Source: JAJYSO01 sp964495935 (GTDB lineage: Bacteria; Bacteroidota; Bacteroidia; Flavobacteriales; Flavobacteriaceae). Taken from it: a stretch of 64,000 bases of DNA. The notes under the pieces were generated by a model that worked only from the letters and a program-made list of their open reading frames with translations, did no database searches and was not told where the DNA came from. The DNA is taken from positions 57,876 to 121,875 of the forward strand of contig CAZBXQ010000003.1 of NCBI GenBank assembly GCA_964495935.1, given 5' to 3'. Positions 1-9,464 of this stretch are shown here, piece after piece; positions within the stretch are counted from its first letter, which is position 1; each line of letters begins with the position of its first letter. Both the position numbers and the translations under genes were made by a program.

Positions 1-1025
1 GTCTTTTGTTCATATTGCCTTTGTGCCTTTTGTTCGTATTTTTCTCTGGTATCTTCCGCCAATTGATTTTGCATGAGCAACATTTTCTTTTGACGCCCGT
101 CGTAAATCGGGAATGTGATAGCAAACCCACCCATGATGCCGAAATTTTTATAAGGGGTAATGGTAAGCGCGGATTGATAACCTGCATTAGAAATCAGACT
201 GATTTGGGGCTTATAATCATAACCGATGACTTTGGATTCGTTGGCCAACTTTAAACTATCCGCTCTGAACGAGGCTGCATAAACACTTTCAGAAAAGCCC
301 GGCGAACTAAGGGTTTCCGCAAAATCAGGAGGTTCTAAAGGCAGATATTCAGTATCTATAATCCCTGAGAGATATTTCAGCAAGGCATAATTATTTTGCA
401 GGTCTGCTTTTTGTTGTTCCAAGTCAAGTCGGCTTTGCTGAAGTGTAACTTTGAAAGCCAGATAATCCGCTTGCCTAAAAACAGCGCTACGCGTGAGTTT
501 TTGTAAAATGACATCTTCCTTTTCCAGTAAATCAATAATCTCGCAGTTTATATTTAACTGCTCCTGTGCGGTATAGGTCAGGATATACTGATTAGATACC
601 GTGTTTTTCAGAGTTTGAACGGAAACCTTTTTCTTTGCCAGAATCTGCTGAACCTGCAAATGAAAAGCCGACAAGTGCGTTTCTTTATTTCCCTTGCTCA
701 AAAGTGTTTTTGAAACATTTACCCCAGCAAAAAGGCTTTGCTTATTGGTAATGATTTCATCATACCCCCAACCGCCAATCACTGGTGCATAAGAACCGGA
801 AGCCTCTCCCGAAACCAAAAAACCATAACCCGCCCGTAGCTTCAAACTGTCTAATTTAGCAGACGCCGCCTGGTTATTCAGGTCGGTAAGCAGGGGACTG
901 TTTTGGGTGGCGGATTTAATAAAATATTCGAGTGTAATAGATTCCTGCGCATGTAGTGCGGAAGAAAAGAACAAAATAACTATGACCGGAAATAACCTAC
1001 AGAAAAGATACTTTAATAACCGCAT
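1..1025 (-). CDS. TolC-family outer membrane efflux protein, 3' end outside window
   Basis: This minus-strand frame stays open from an ATG at 1025 to the window edge (341 codons), so the C-terminus is missing. The N-terminus is a hydrophobic signal peptide ending in a run of F, S and A residues before AQES. The rest has the alternating long-helix and short-strand character, rich in Q, L and N, of TolC-like outer membrane factors; the segment QNSPLLTDLNNQAASAKLDS is typical of their first helical repeat. Such proteins form the outer-membrane exit duct of RND or ABC efflux systems. The partner pump would lie to the left of the window. A terminator for the next gene separates the two, so it has its own promoter. 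Confidence 0.85.
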   Translation of the reverse strand, partial: MRLLKYLFCRLFPVIVILFFSSALHAQESITLEYFIKSATQNSPLLTDLNNQAASAKLDSLKLRAGYGFLVSGEASGSYAPVIGGWGYDEIITNKQSLFAGVNVSKTLLSKGNKETHLSAFHLQVQQILAKKKVSVQTLKNTVSNQYILTYTAQEQLNINCEIIDLLEKEDVILQKLTRSAVFRQADYLAFKVTLQQSRLDLEQQKADLQNNYALLKYLSGIIDTEYLPLEPPDFAETLSSPGFSESVYAASFRADSLKLANESKVIGYDYKPQISLISNAGYQSALTITPYKNFGIMGGFAITFPIYDGRQKKMLLMQNQLAEDTREKYEQKAQRQYEQK

Positions 1026-1049
1026 CTTGCTATTGCTAAATTGATTGAA

Positions 1050-1080
1050 AACAAAAGATGAGCCTCAAAATGGCTCATCT
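1050..1080 (-). terminator. Rho-independent terminator after the PepSY-like gene
   Basis: A perfect 9-bp inverted repeat, AGATGAGCC / GGCTCATCT (1056-1064 and 1072-1080) with a 7-nt loop, is followed on the minus strand by a T-rich run (TTTTGTTTTC). It sits between the stop of the PepSY-like gene and the start of the TolC-like gene. Confidence 0.75.
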
Positions 1081-1098
1081 GATAATAAATCAACATAA

Positions 1099-1527
1099 TC
1101 AGTCTTTATCTACATAAAGAAACTTACCTGAATGATCAAAAATCAAATCTAAACCATTCACTTCTGCTTCGTAGGTAACCGTTCCTTTTGCATCTGTGAT
1201 TTTTGCGGTTTCTTTGATTTTATTGCCCGCATAATTTTTGGCAATGTAGGCTTTGGCATTGGCAGGAAGTGTGTCGGTACTGATTTCAACCTCTGTTTCA
1301 AGAATGTTTCCGGAAGCGTCAATCAATACAGAATAATCCGTTTCATCAACTTCAAATTCTGCTTCGTAATTACTACTCTCTTTATCCCATTTCAGCTCTT
1401 CTGCATTGGGATAGGATTTTTGCAAGGCTGATCTAACTACTGCCGGAACCTCTTTTTCCGACACTTTTTGTGCGTTAGCCAGTGACACGCTTGCCACTAC
1501 TGCCAACAAAAAAACTAATTTTTTCAT
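1099..1527 (-). CDS. Secreted PepSY-like protein (BLIP-like DUF2874 type)
   Basis: The 142-residue product has a clear signal peptide (MKKLVFLLAVVASVSLANAQ), then two PepSY-like repeats with patterns such as VVRSALQKSYPNAEELKWDK and YEAEFEVDETDYSVLIDASG. This is typical of the small periplasmic beta-lactamase-inhibitor-like family common in Bacteroidota; the molecular function is unknown. A start at 1563 would be a TTG upstream of the predicted -7 promoter element at 1553-1560, so the ATG at 1527 is preferred. The promoter carries the TTCnAAATTnnTTC operator shared with dgkA, the response regulator and PAP2, which suggests control by the two-component system at 5681-7658. In many bacteria PepSY-like periplasmic genes sit beside cation- or peptide-sensing kinases. 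Confidence 0.8.
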   Translation of the reverse strand: MKKLVFLLAVVASVSLANAQKVSEKEVPAVVRSALQKSYPNAEELKWDKESSNYEAEFEVDETDYSVLIDASGNILETEVEISTDTLPANAKAYIAKNYAGNKIKETAKITDAKGTVTYEAEVNGLDLIFDHSGKFLYVDKD

Positions 1528-1552
1528 TTCCTGATTTTTTGATTGTGAGCTC

Positions 1553-1586
1553 CAAATTTCCAAAGTGATTTTGAAGAAATTTAGAA
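1553..1586 (-). promoter_or_regulatory. Promoter plus two-component operator for the PepSY-like gene
   Basis: On the minus strand the operator TTCTAAATTTCTTC (1586-1573) stands 12 nt upstream of a -7-like element GAAATTTG (1560-1553), a variant of the Bacteroidota TAnnTTTG. The same layout occurs before dgkA, the response regulator and PAP2. Confidence 0.6.
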
Positions 1587-1593
1587 GAGAATA

Positions 1594-3084
1594 TCATTTA
1601 AAAATATTCATCTCCTCGTTATAAACAAGACTTTGGATATTCAAAAAATTCAAAACGCTGTGAAATATGTAGTTTTGAGAAGTAGTTTTGTTTGGTTTGA
1701 GTTGTTTTGAACCATCGGAAACCCATACAATGAAGGGAATTTCATATTGTTCTTTCGGGGCGAAACTCATCGGAACGCCGTGCATATACAGATTTTTTTC
1801 TCCCAAAGATTCTCCGTGGTCGGAAACGAAAAGCATTGTGCTTTTATAATCTTTCAGGTCTTTTAAATCTTCGATTACCTTGTGTAAAATATAATCGGTG
1901 TAAACAATCGTATTGTCGTACGCATTGATAAGTTCCTGATGGGAGCAATTTCCCAGTTCCACGCTGTTACAGGCAGGTTTAAAGATTTCAAACTCAGGCG
2001 GGTATTTCTTGCCGTATGTTGGTCCGTGACTGGTGCTGGTGTGCAGGATTATCAGGATTTTGTTCTTTTAAACCGGTTAAAAGAACTTCATCAAAATCGC
2101 ATCGTTCGCCTTTGCAAGCCGCCTTTAGATCTTCTTTTTTCTGATATATTTCAATATGAACGGGTGGTTCGCCATATCACTTCTACATTATTCCTGTTTA
2201 AATAATTGGGTAAAATCTCGTATAAATCATTGGAATCGGTATGTTCCAAGATACATTTTACTCCGGCAGTGGTGTATGTCGCGCAAGAATTTGCATCGAA
2301 ATGAAAAACATTTTCAGTTCTGGAAAGCAAAGGGTTCGTATTTCTTGCGTAACCGTACAAGGAAAAATTCTGTCTTCTCGCAGATTCTCCGATAACCAGT
2401 ACCACCACCGATTTTTCGTTATCTTTTATCACAGTGTCGGGCAGAAGAATTTCTTTTTTATTTTTTTTGAGCATTATGAATATGATAAAGTGCGGTATTG
2501 ACGGAATAAGGCCACGGCATTGCCAATCCGCCCAATTGTTTGGAATTCTTATCAATCCAAAGCCAGTTACTTGCATTGACAAATGCCATAACCACGATAA
2601 ACAATAGGGTAAGCGAAGAAGTCGTGAGGAATTTTTTCAATGATACATTGATGATTTTTGCTTTAATGATATAAATCGCCGGAAGAATTCCTAACAGAAC
2701 AACATACAATATTAACTTAAACGAGAAAAAACTTCCCATCTCTTCGGAATTGGTATTGAATACGTTGCTAATCATACTTTCATCTATGATGATACCGTAA
2801 GTATTTACAAAATAAACTGCAATGGCGCTGATAATAAAAGTTAAAGTCAGTACAACCTTGCCCGCCATTCGGAAAAGAATATGTATAAGATAAAATGCAA
2901 AAGCATTCTCAACGACCATTAAAATTACTAAACTGACCACCAGAAGGATGCCGTTAAAACTCGTGTAATCAATATTATTAAAAACAAATCTGAAAAACGG
3001 AAAATGAAAGAATACGAAATTCAGTACACTCAACACTAAAACGAAATGCTTGATGTGGATGTTATTCTTTAATACTTTTAACAT
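1594..3084 (-). pseudogene. Phosphoethanolamine transferase (EptA/MCR family), three frameshifts
   Basis: Three minus-strand reading frames together make one EptA-like protein. The N-terminal piece (3084-2458) holds about five membrane segments. The middle piece holds VVLVIGESARRQNFSLYGYA with the metal-binding Glu, and the TTAGVKC segment with the likely catalytic Thr. The C-terminal piece reads HTSTSHGPTYGKKYPPEFEI and later FVSDHGESLGE. Breaks lie near 2461-2468 (an eight-T run), near 2158-2162, and near 2075. The family transfers phosphoethanolamine from phosphatidylethanolamine to lipid A, releasing diacylglycerol. All family motifs survive, so the decay is recent, or the breaks are assembly errors. 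No TTCnAAATTnnTTC operator was found upstream, although neighbours have it. Confidence 0.8.
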
Positions 3085-3296
3085 AAACGACGGTAATTTT
3101 ATACAGAAAGGAAAGTCAGCTTACAAAAGACACATAAAATATTATCAGAATATTGTCCTAAAAAATGATTGAGAAAATAAAATTTCTCTTTTTAAATTCC
3201 GATGTAACCGTCAATAGACAAAGCTCTTTGACCGTACAAATAGAAGGAAGGCGATTGAAATCAGTAAAACCAGAGGCAAAAATTTGAACAGTTTAT

Positions 3297-5249
3297 TTAC
3301 TCTTTCATTTTTCCGTTTGTAAAACGTTCACTGGCAGTTTGATAATAGGAGATCGTTTCATTAATCAGTTTTTTGTCTTGTTTATTTTGTTCAGAAAGAG
3401 ATTTGTCTCCCTCCGATACTTTGAATTGTTTTACCCTTTTGCGGTCATCAATTTGGGTAAATAAGCCGTCTTTTAAAACACCTAAAGTTCTGTAATTACC
3501 GATAAAAGCCCTTTCCTCACCTGCTTTGGTTTGGTTAATATCTTTCCCATACAGTTCAGAATCGTACGTCCAATTCAAATAACCAAATAAGGTCGGCATC
3601 AGATCGATTTGAGAAGTAAGTCTGTCTATTTTTTGAGGCTTATGGGGTAGGTTATAAATAATAGCCGGAATGTGATGTTTATCGATGTTGATTTCCCATT
3701 TGCCGGCACTGCTTGCATTATGATCGGCCACGACGACAAAAACCGTATTTTTAAACCAAGGTTTAGTTTGTGCTTCCTTTATAAATTCTCCCAACGCATA
3801 ATCTGTATATTTTACCGCTGCATTTCTACTCCCTTGTGGTAAATCAATTTTACCATCGGGGAAAGAATAGGGCCTATGGTTGGAAGTCGTCATGACGAAC
3901 TGAAAGAACGGAGTCTGAGAAGAATGACTCTTATCTGCGTATTTGATAACCTGTTGGAATAAATCTTCATCGCAGACGCCCCAAGCATTCTCAAAAGTGA
4001 CCTCATTATCAGGAATAGTATAGCGGTGCGTTTCAATTCGATCTGAAAGAGGATTTCCTCTGTTCCTGTCCACGATATCAAAGCCTTGTCCACCAAAAAA
4101 GTTATTCATATTGTCAAAGTAGCCATCACCTCCATAAATGAAGTATGGATGGTAATTTTTCTGCTTCAATATGGTGGCAATTGAAAAGATATGATCGTTG
4201 TTAGGCCGTCTTACAATGCTGTTTCCAGGAGTTGGCGGAACACTTAGTGTAAGGGCCTCCATACCTCTAACGGTTCGGGTTCCAGTTGCATAAAGATCAG
4301 TAAAAAAGACGCTCTGTGCCGCAAGATTCTCATAGTTGGGTGTTAAGTTGTCTTTATTGCCGAATACGCTTAAAAAATCCGCACTGAAACTTTCAATAGT
4401 AATCAAGATGATGTTGGGACGTGCCTCCAGATCTCCAGTTGTAGTGCGATTGATTTTATCCCATTGTTCGGTATTATACTGTTGGTTTTCCTGTAAAAGA
4501 TTTTTTTTCAACGAGGAATAAGCATCTTTTTCATCTATCGTCGGGTAGAAGGTGTCATAATCCAGTTCATTTGATTTGTAGGCGGCAAAAAATGAAAACA
4601 CCCCGTTTTTACCAATCTCATTGATGACCAAATTATTACTAAAGTCAGCCATCTTATTTTTCATTACAAAGAGCAATAAAACAGTGATTATTGCAATGGG
4701 AAAAGTATATAAAAACCTTTTTCGAAAAGTTGGTCTATTCGAGAAAGTATAGTTTAAAATTCCTGTTTTGTGAAATAAAACAAAAGTGCCGATTACCAAG
4801 AGGATTAAAACAGCAATTATTAAGGGTAGTGGATACGATTGGTTAATATTGGAGATAACCTCATAGGTGTAGATCAGATAATCGACTGCTATAAAATTAA
4901 ATCGTACCCCAAATTCATCCCAAAAGGGAAATTCTGCCATTAAGCTGAAATACAGGATGATCAAAATAAGTGATAAATAGATATAGGTGAAAATCTTATC
5001 CGCTATAGAGCCTATCCATCTTTTAGGAAAAAACAACAGGTAAATGGCATAAAGCAACAAAAAGGACAACACCACTGTCAGATCGAAAAGCAGCCCTGTT
5101 AAAAAAGCCCTTAATAGATAATTCAGCTGGAAGATTAAATCTTTTATGGACCAAACAAGAAGGGTAATCCGCGTAATAAAGGATAATAAAATATATAATA
5201 ATCCAACAGATAATAGGATGGAAAAACGGTTTTTAAAATAGCTTTGCAT
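3297..5249 (-). CDS. LTA-synthase-like membrane sulfatase-fold phosphotransferase
   Basis: The 650-residue protein has five hydrophobic segments (about 10-30, 45-75, 88-105, 140-160, 180-197) and then an extracytoplasmic alkaline phosphatase/sulfatase domain. Visible motifs are NIILITIESFSADFL (metal-binding Glu at 286), GTRTVRGMEAL with the probable nucleophile Thr326, and VVVADHN near the C-terminal part. The family (LtaS, MdoB/OpgB) transfers phosphoglycerol-type head groups from phospholipids and leaves diacylglycerol. Its start overlaps the end of the diacylglycerol kinase gene by 17 bp, so the two are translationally coupled; the kinase would recycle the diacylglycerol. The substrate in a lipoteichoic-acid-free Gram-negative is unknown. 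Confidence 0.85.
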   Translation of the reverse strand: MQSYFKNRFSILLSVGLLYILLSFITRITLLVWSIKDLIFQLNYLLRAFLTGLLFDLTVVLSFLLLYAIYLLFFPKRWIGSIADKIFTYIYLSLILIILYFSLMAEFPFWDEFGVRFNFIAVDYLIYTYEVISNINQSYPLPLIIAVLILLVIGTFVLFHKTGILNYTFSNRPTFRKRFLYTFPIAIITVLLLFVMKNKMADFSNNLVINEIGKNGVFSFFAAYKSNELDYDTFYPTIDEKDAYSSLKKNLLQENQQYNTEQWDKINRTTTGDLEARPNIILITIESFSADFLSVFGNKDNLTPNYENLAAQSVFFTDLYATGTRTVRGMEALTLSVPPTPGNSIVRRPNNDHIFSIATILKQKNYHPYFIYGGDGYFDNMNNFFGGQGFDIVDRNRGNPLSDRIETHRYTIPDNEVTFENAWGVCDEDLFQQVIKYADKSHSSQTPFFQFVMTTSNHRPYSFPDGKIDLPQGSRNAAVKYTDYALGEFIKEAQTKPWFKNTVFVVVADHNASSAGKWEINIDKHHIPAIIYNLPHKPQKIDRLTSQIDLMPTLFGYLNWTYDSELYGKDINQTKAGEERAFIGNYRTLGVLKDGLFTQIDDRKRVKQFKVSEGDKSLSEQNKQDKKLINETISYYQTASERFTNGKMKE

Positions 5250-5616
5250 AAATATAGGGGTAATAGATAATCAGAATAATAGCTACAGAAGTTGCGGCTG
5301 CAAAAGTGACTGCACCCGCAGAAATGTCTTTGATAAAGCCAATTTGTTTATGGTAATCGGGATGGACGAAATCACAGAGTTTCTCCACAGCAGTATTGAT
5401 ACCTTCTATACTAAGAATAAGCCCAATGGCCAACACTTGGAATAACCATTCTATCTTCGTTAGGCCGCAGATAAATCCAATAAAAATGAAAAGTGTTGCT
5501 ATGGTACACTGTGAAATAATAGAATGCTCAGTTTTAAACAATAGGTAGGCTCCTTTAAAGGCATATTTGAAACTTTTTACCCTTCCGAGTAAAAAACCAT
5601 CTTTTGATTTAACCAT
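5233..5616 (-). CDS. Diacylglycerol kinase family membrane protein (DgkA type)
   Basis: The 127-residue product has three membrane helices and the family signature EGINTAVEKLCDFVHPDYHK (residues 71-90) followed by KDISAGAV (96-103). These supply the Glu, Asn and Asp residues of the active site. Prokaryotic DgkA proteins phosphorylate diacylglycerol to phosphatidate (or undecaprenol in some Gram-positives). The gene is first in an operon with the LTA-synthase-like gene and lies beside an EptA-like pseudogene. Both of those enzymes release diacylglycerol, so a recycling role fits well. Its promoter carries the TTCnAAATTnnTTC operator. Confidence 0.88.
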   Translation of the reverse strand: MVKSKDGFLLGRVKSFKYAFKGAYLLFKTEHSIISQCTIATLFIFIGFICGLTKIEWLFQVLAIGLILSIEGINTAVEKLCDFVHPDYHKQIGFIKDISAGAVTFAAATSVAIILIIYYPYIYAKLF

Positions 5617-5644
5617 TTCATAACTCGCTAAAGATTAGACGAGC

Positions 5645-5678
5645 CAAAAATAATGGTGGATTTAGAAGAAATTTTGAA
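5645..5678 (-). promoter_or_regulatory. Promoter plus two-component operator for dgkA-ltaS-like operon
   Basis: The minus strand has TTCAAAATTTCTTC (5678-5665), 12 nt, then the -7 element TATTTTTG (5652-5645), a perfect TAnnTTTG match. It fills the 64-nt gap between the histidine kinase stop and the dgkA start, so dgkA can be transcribed separately from the kinase. Confidence 0.68.
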
Positions 5679-5680
5679 TT

Positions 5681-6967
5681 TTAGGGCTGTACGGAAAACC
5701 GATGGTTTTGTCCATCAAACCTATAGTGTACGCTCCACCCGTGAAATTTGCATATTTCCTTGACAATGGAAAGACCTAACCCACTGCCACTGCTACTGGC
5801 TGACATTCTTGAAAATCGTTTAAATAATAAATCTTGATCAAGTGCCTGTACTCCTGAGTTGCCTACTTCAAATCCTAATTTAGAGACCTCCACTTTTATC
5901 AAGCCACCCGGCTCGGTATGGCGAATGGCATTGATCAATAGATTATTGACCAAAGTTTCTGTTAACATACTGTTGCCCTTTAAGGTTAGAGCTGATAGAA
6001 TACGGGTTTGTATGGTTATCCCTTTTTCTTTAAAATGTTCTTGTAGAGCTTCAATTCGTTGAATTAGTAAAGCATCAACCTGAATGATTTCGGAGCCGTC
6101 AAACTGATTATTTTCGATTTTAGCCAGTAATAAAAGACTCTTATTGATCCTTGAGCTTCTTATTAACGCCCTATTCATTTCTTCGGCTAAATGGTATTGA
6201 TTAGCCGTTAAATCTTCACTCTGCAAAAGAATATCCAATTTATTTTGCAACACGGCCAATGGGGTTTGCAATTCGTGGGAAGCATTTTCAGTGAATTCCT
6301 TTTGGGACTTATAGGTGGCAATACTGTGGGAAATCAATTTTTCAAGGGATTGGTTTAATTCCTCAAATTCCTTTGTATCCGTTTTTTCAAATTTTATCTC
6401 TTTTTGATTGTTGAGTTTGAAACTTTTCAATTTATCCAATGTTTCCTGAAAAGGCTTCCAGATCCGGCGAGATAATCTTCGGTTAAGCAGCAATAGGCCT
6501 ACGACAATAAATACAAAAAACAAAACCGTTAGAACCGTTAAAGCCATAATCGTTGCCCTTGTTTCTTCAATATTGGTTTCCACTGTAAAGCGATACGGAT
6601 TTTCGTTAATATGTACTACTGTAGAAAGCCCTCTAAACCGTTCTGTTTTTTCGGTTGAATAGGGTAGATTTTTTTTATCAACACTGTAGGTACTGTCTTT
6701 TAGATTATCGTTGGCGGGAAGTGGATGTATATTTGTTGCCGGTTGAATTTTGTTCCAAAGAGCAATACTCTCATCCAACTCTTCTTCAGATAAATTAAGT
6801 TGATTGAGTTTATATACTGTTTTATCGGCAACGATTTTATTGTATTCATCCAATTCAGCCTCCCAAATTCCATCTATTACAAAATAATAGACCGGCACGC
6901 TGATGGCAAGGATAACCAATAAGTAAATAATGAACGGCTTTGTTGTTTTACTGAGTAATGGCTTCAT
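5681..6967 (-). CDS. Sensor histidine kinase (OmpR-partner class, PmrB/QseC-like layout)
   Basis: The protein has two membrane helices (about 13-33 and 142-164, counted from the TTG two codons upstream) flanking a roughly 110-residue periplasmic sensor. A dimerisation helix follows with the phospho-accepting His in ASHELQTPL (about 233) and a C-terminal ATPase domain with GSGLGLSIVKEI. The ATG at 6967 is preferred over the TTG at 6973. The response regulator gene ends 10 bp upstream, so the pair is co-transcribed. The neighbours are all lipid or envelope enzymes (EptA-like, LtaS-like, DgkA, PAP2), which suggests it senses envelope or lipid stress, as PmrB does; that role is inferred from context. 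Confidence 0.9.
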   Translation of the reverse strand: MKPLLSKTTKPFIIYLLVILAISVPVYYFVIDGIWEAELDEYNKIVADKTVYKLNQLNLSEEELDESIALWNKIQPATNIHPLPANDNLKDSTYSVDKKNLPYSTEKTERFRGLSTVVHINENPYRFTVETNIEETRATIMALTVLTVLFFVFIVVGLLLLNRRLSRRIWKPFQETLDKLKSFKLNNQKEIKFEKTDTKEFEELNQSLEKLISHSIATYKSQKEFTENASHELQTPLAVLQNKLDILLQSEDLTANQYHLAEEMNRALIRSSRINKSLLLLAKIENNQFDGSEIIQVDALLIQRIEALQEHFKEKGITIQTRILSALTLKGNSMLTETLVNNLLINAIRHTEPGGLIKVEVSKLGFEVGNSGVQALDQDLLFKRFSRMSASSSGSGLGLSIVKEICKFHGWSVHYRFDGQNHRFSVQP

Positions 6968-6977
6968 GGGCAAATAT

Positions 6978-7658
6978 TTAGGTTACGCTTTCCCATTTAT
7001 AACCGGTTCCGTAAACCGTTTTTATATAAGGCTCACAACCTGCTTCATTTAATTTCTTCTTTAGGTTTTTAACGTGGGCATATACAAAGTCATGATTATC
7101 GAGCATGTCTGCAAAATCCCCAGAAAGATGTTCTGCCAAAGTGCTTTTGGAAAGTACCCTGTTTTTGTTACCAATAAAGTACATCAGTAAATCAAATTCT
7201 TTTTTTGTAAGCAAAATCTCCTGTTGATTTGCAGAAACCGTCCTGGCCATAAGATCTATTTCCAGTTCGTCCTGTTTTACAATATTTGAGTTGTTAAACT
7301 GTCTTCTACGGATCAAAGAAAAAATACGGGCATTGAGTTCGGATAAGTGAAAAGGTTTCGTGAGGTAATCATCAGCCCCAATTTCCAGACCTTTAATTTT
7401 GTCATCCAATGAATCTTTAGCAGAAATAATGATAACCCCATCTTGCTTGTTTTCCTTTTTTAGCGCTTCAAGGATTTTCAACCCATTTCCATCGGGCAAC
7501 GTTATATCCAACAAAATGCAGTCATATTCATAAACACCTATTTTGCCCATAGCTTCATTGAACGTAGCGGCAGTCTCACACAAATAATTTTCGGCAGAAA
7601 GGTATTGGTCAATACTTCTGGCCAGTTCTTTTTCGTCTTCGATAATTAAAATCTTCAC
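6978..7658 (-). CDS. OmpR-family response regulator, envelope-stress type
   Basis: The 226-residue protein has an N-terminal receiver domain with acidic pocket IEDE, phospho-acceptor Asp51 in CILLDITLPDGNG, and the conserved Lys in DDYLTKPF. The C-terminal winged helix ends in VKTVYGTGYKW, the usual OmpR/PhoB DNA-binding wing. It is the first gene of the two-component pair. Its own promoter carries a version of the operator found before the PepSY-like, dgkA and PAP2 genes, which implies autoregulation and that this protein is the shared regulator. An 11-bp direct repeat (TTAATTCCAAA then TTAATTCAAAA) sits there, as expected for a head-to-tail OmpR-family dimer. Confidence 0.92.
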   Translation of the reverse strand: MKILIIEDEKELARSIDQYLSAENYLCETAATFNEAMGKIGVYEYDCILLDITLPDGNGLKILEALKKENKQDGVIIISAKDSLDDKIKGLEIGADDYLTKPFHLSELNARIFSLIRRRQFNNSNIVKQDELEIDLMARTVSANQQEILLTKKEFDLLMYFIGNKNRVLSKSTLAEHLSGDFADMLDNHDFVYAHVKNLKKKLNEAGCEPYIKTVYGTGYKWESVT

Positions 7659-7678
7659 GGTATAGGGCTTTTATTTTG

Positions 7679-7713
7679 CAAATTTAACTATCCAATTTTG
7701 AATTAATTTGGAA
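7679..7713 (-). promoter_or_regulatory. Autoregulated promoter of the response regulator/kinase pair
   Basis: The minus strand reads TTCCAAATTAATTC (7713-7700), 13 nt, then TAAATTTG (7686-7679), a perfect TAnnTTTG. The operator is part of an 11-bp direct repeat. Confidence 0.6.
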
Positions 7714-7751
7714 TTAACGGATTCTACAATGTCGTGATTATTTTAACCATT

Positions 7752-9464
7752 TCACTTATGTAGTTTAAAAATAAACTCCAATCCACCGTCTTTTCTGTTT
7801 TTTACGGAGATGTTTCCTTGGTGAAAAAGTACGGCATTTTTTACGATAGACAAGCCTAATCCGGTTCCACCGGTATCGCGTGTCCGGCCTTCCTGCACTC
7901 TGTAAAAGCGCTCGAACAAGCGATTGAGATGAGCTTCGTCTTCGATACCGGCTCCGGTGTCGTAAAACGAAAAATAATAAAAATTTTCATCTTCATTAAA
8001 AAGCAAAACCTTGATTTCCGTATGGTTCCCGGCATACCGAATGGCATTTTCGGTAAGGTTTTTAAAAAGGGAATAAAGCAAAACGGCATTTCCGTTTACC
8101 GATAGATGATCGGGAAGCAGCCAGCTCATTTGCATTTCCTTTTCATTTAAAACGGTACCCATTTCTTCTTTTACCTGGTTTAAAAGCGCTACGAGGTTGA
8201 CGGTTTCTAGCTTAAACGTATTGGTGGCCTCTTCCATTTTCGCAATCAATCCCATATCTTTTATCATTGCCGATAGATTTTGGGTCTGTTTATAGGCCTG
8301 ACTTAAAAAATGTTGCTTTTTGTCTTCCGGAAGATCTTGCTCGATAAGCGTTTCAAGGTATGCGCTGATACTTGTCACCGGGGTGCGTAATTCGTGTGCG
8401 ATATTGCCGGTCAACTCTTTTTTGAGTTGTTTGGTCTTCTCCTGCCGGGTGATGTCATTGAGGATGATCTCAGAACTTTTATCTTTAAATATATTTACCT
8501 GTAAGGAAAATATTTTGCCTTGTTTACGGATTTCGGTTTCAAAATAGTTTCCTTTTTTCCTTTTCAAAAATCCTTTTACCGGCGCAAAAATCGGATCTTC
8601 AAGACTTTTTTCGATATTTACGGAGGGATTTTCTATAAGTTGATTGACATATTGCAAGAAAAGGCCATTGTACAATTCCACTTCGTTTTTTGGAGACAGA
8701 AAACAGACCCCTTCTTCCGATATTTGAATGTGTTGTAACAGTTTTTGTTTTTCAATGCCCAAATTCTTTTTGTTTGCAGACAGTTGTCGGTAGTTTTCGG
8801 TCAGTTTTGTTCCGATTTCCCCCAATTCATCATCAGGAAAACGAATATTCTTAAGATTTTGCTGTTCGCCTTGAAGGGCAAAGTCCCGGAGTTGCCGTAC
8901 CGAGGTTCCAAATTTTACGGTTACTTTGTGAAGAAGCAGCAGAAATAACAGAAAAGAGATTCCCAAGAAATAGAGAAATACATTGTCTGGTTTTAGAAAT
9001 TGTTTCAGCTGTAAATTGTAAGGTAACGCCACGCGAACAAACCCGTTTTTCATTTCCTTGGCATAATACAGATAGGGAATAGCATTGGAAGCAGAAGTGC
9101 GTATGTCAGAACCCTTCCCATTCTCTATAGTCTGTTTGATTTCCGGTCTTGACAAATGGTTTTCAAGGGTTGAAACAGTGTCGATATCATTATCAAACAA
9201 AACTTTGCCCTTGTCGTTGATGATGCTTATTCTTAAGTCGGCCGGTAAAAAAGAATACAGGGAATGAATTTCCTGTTGATGCTCACTCGATGCTTTTTCT
9301 TCGGCAGTAATAACCATATCAGTATAGGCATCCAAGCGTTCTTCCATAGCCTCCCGTTTGGAAGCGATTTCTTGGTAATGTCCCAGTATCGCAAAAACAA
9401 GGGTAAAGAGGGCAAATAATACCGAAAAATAGAGAAACAGACGTTGACGGAAACTCAGCTTCAT
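7752..9464 (-). CDS. phoR: PhoR-like phosphate-regulon sensor histidine kinase
   Basis: The 570-residue protein has membrane helices at about 8-28 and 161-178 around a periplasmic region, then a PAS-like segment (about 240-340), a His box NIAHELRTPVTSIS with His357, and a C-terminal ATPase domain with GGTGLGLSIVKNAV. It overlaps the response regulator by 4 bp (ATGA type). The long periplasmic loop differs from the E. coli PhoR layout but is common in Bacteroidota. Assignment as PhoR rests on the neighbouring pst-phoU operon and the Pho-type repeats in four nearby promoters. Confidence 0.85.
   Translation of the reverse strand: MKLSFRQRLFLYFSVLFALFTLVFAILGHYQEIASKREAMEERLDAYTDMVITAEEKASSEHQQEIHSLYSFLPADLRISIINDKGKVLFDNDIDTVSTLENHLSRPEIKQTIENGKGSDIRTSASNAIPYLYYAKEMKNGFVRVALPYNLQLKQFLKPDNVFLYFLGISFLLFLLLLHKVTVKFGTSVRQLRDFALQGEQQNLKNIRFPDDELGEIGTKLTENYRQLSANKKNLGIEKQKLLQHIQISEEGVCFLSPKNEVELYNGLFLQYVNQLIENPSVNIEKSLEDPIFAPVKGFLKRKKGNYFETEIRKQGKIFSLQVNIFKDKSSEIILNDITRQEKTKQLKKELTGNIAHELRTPVTSISAYLETLIEQDLPEDKKQHFLSQAYKQTQNLSAMIKDMGLIAKMEEATNTFKLETVNLVALLNQVKEEMGTVLNEKEMQMSWLLPDHLSVNGNAVLLYSLFKNLTENAIRYAGNHTEIKVLLFNEDENFYYFSFYDTGAGIEDEAHLNRLFERFYRVQEGRTRDTGGTGLGLSIVKNAVLFHQGNISVKNRKDGGLEFIFKLHK

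Noticed and set aside
3085..3296. A copy of the TTCnAAATTnnTTC operator before the EptA-like pseudogene
   Set aside because: GGCAAAAATTTGAA near 3270 and TTCTGATAATATTT near 3140 match poorly and lack the right spacing to a -7 element.
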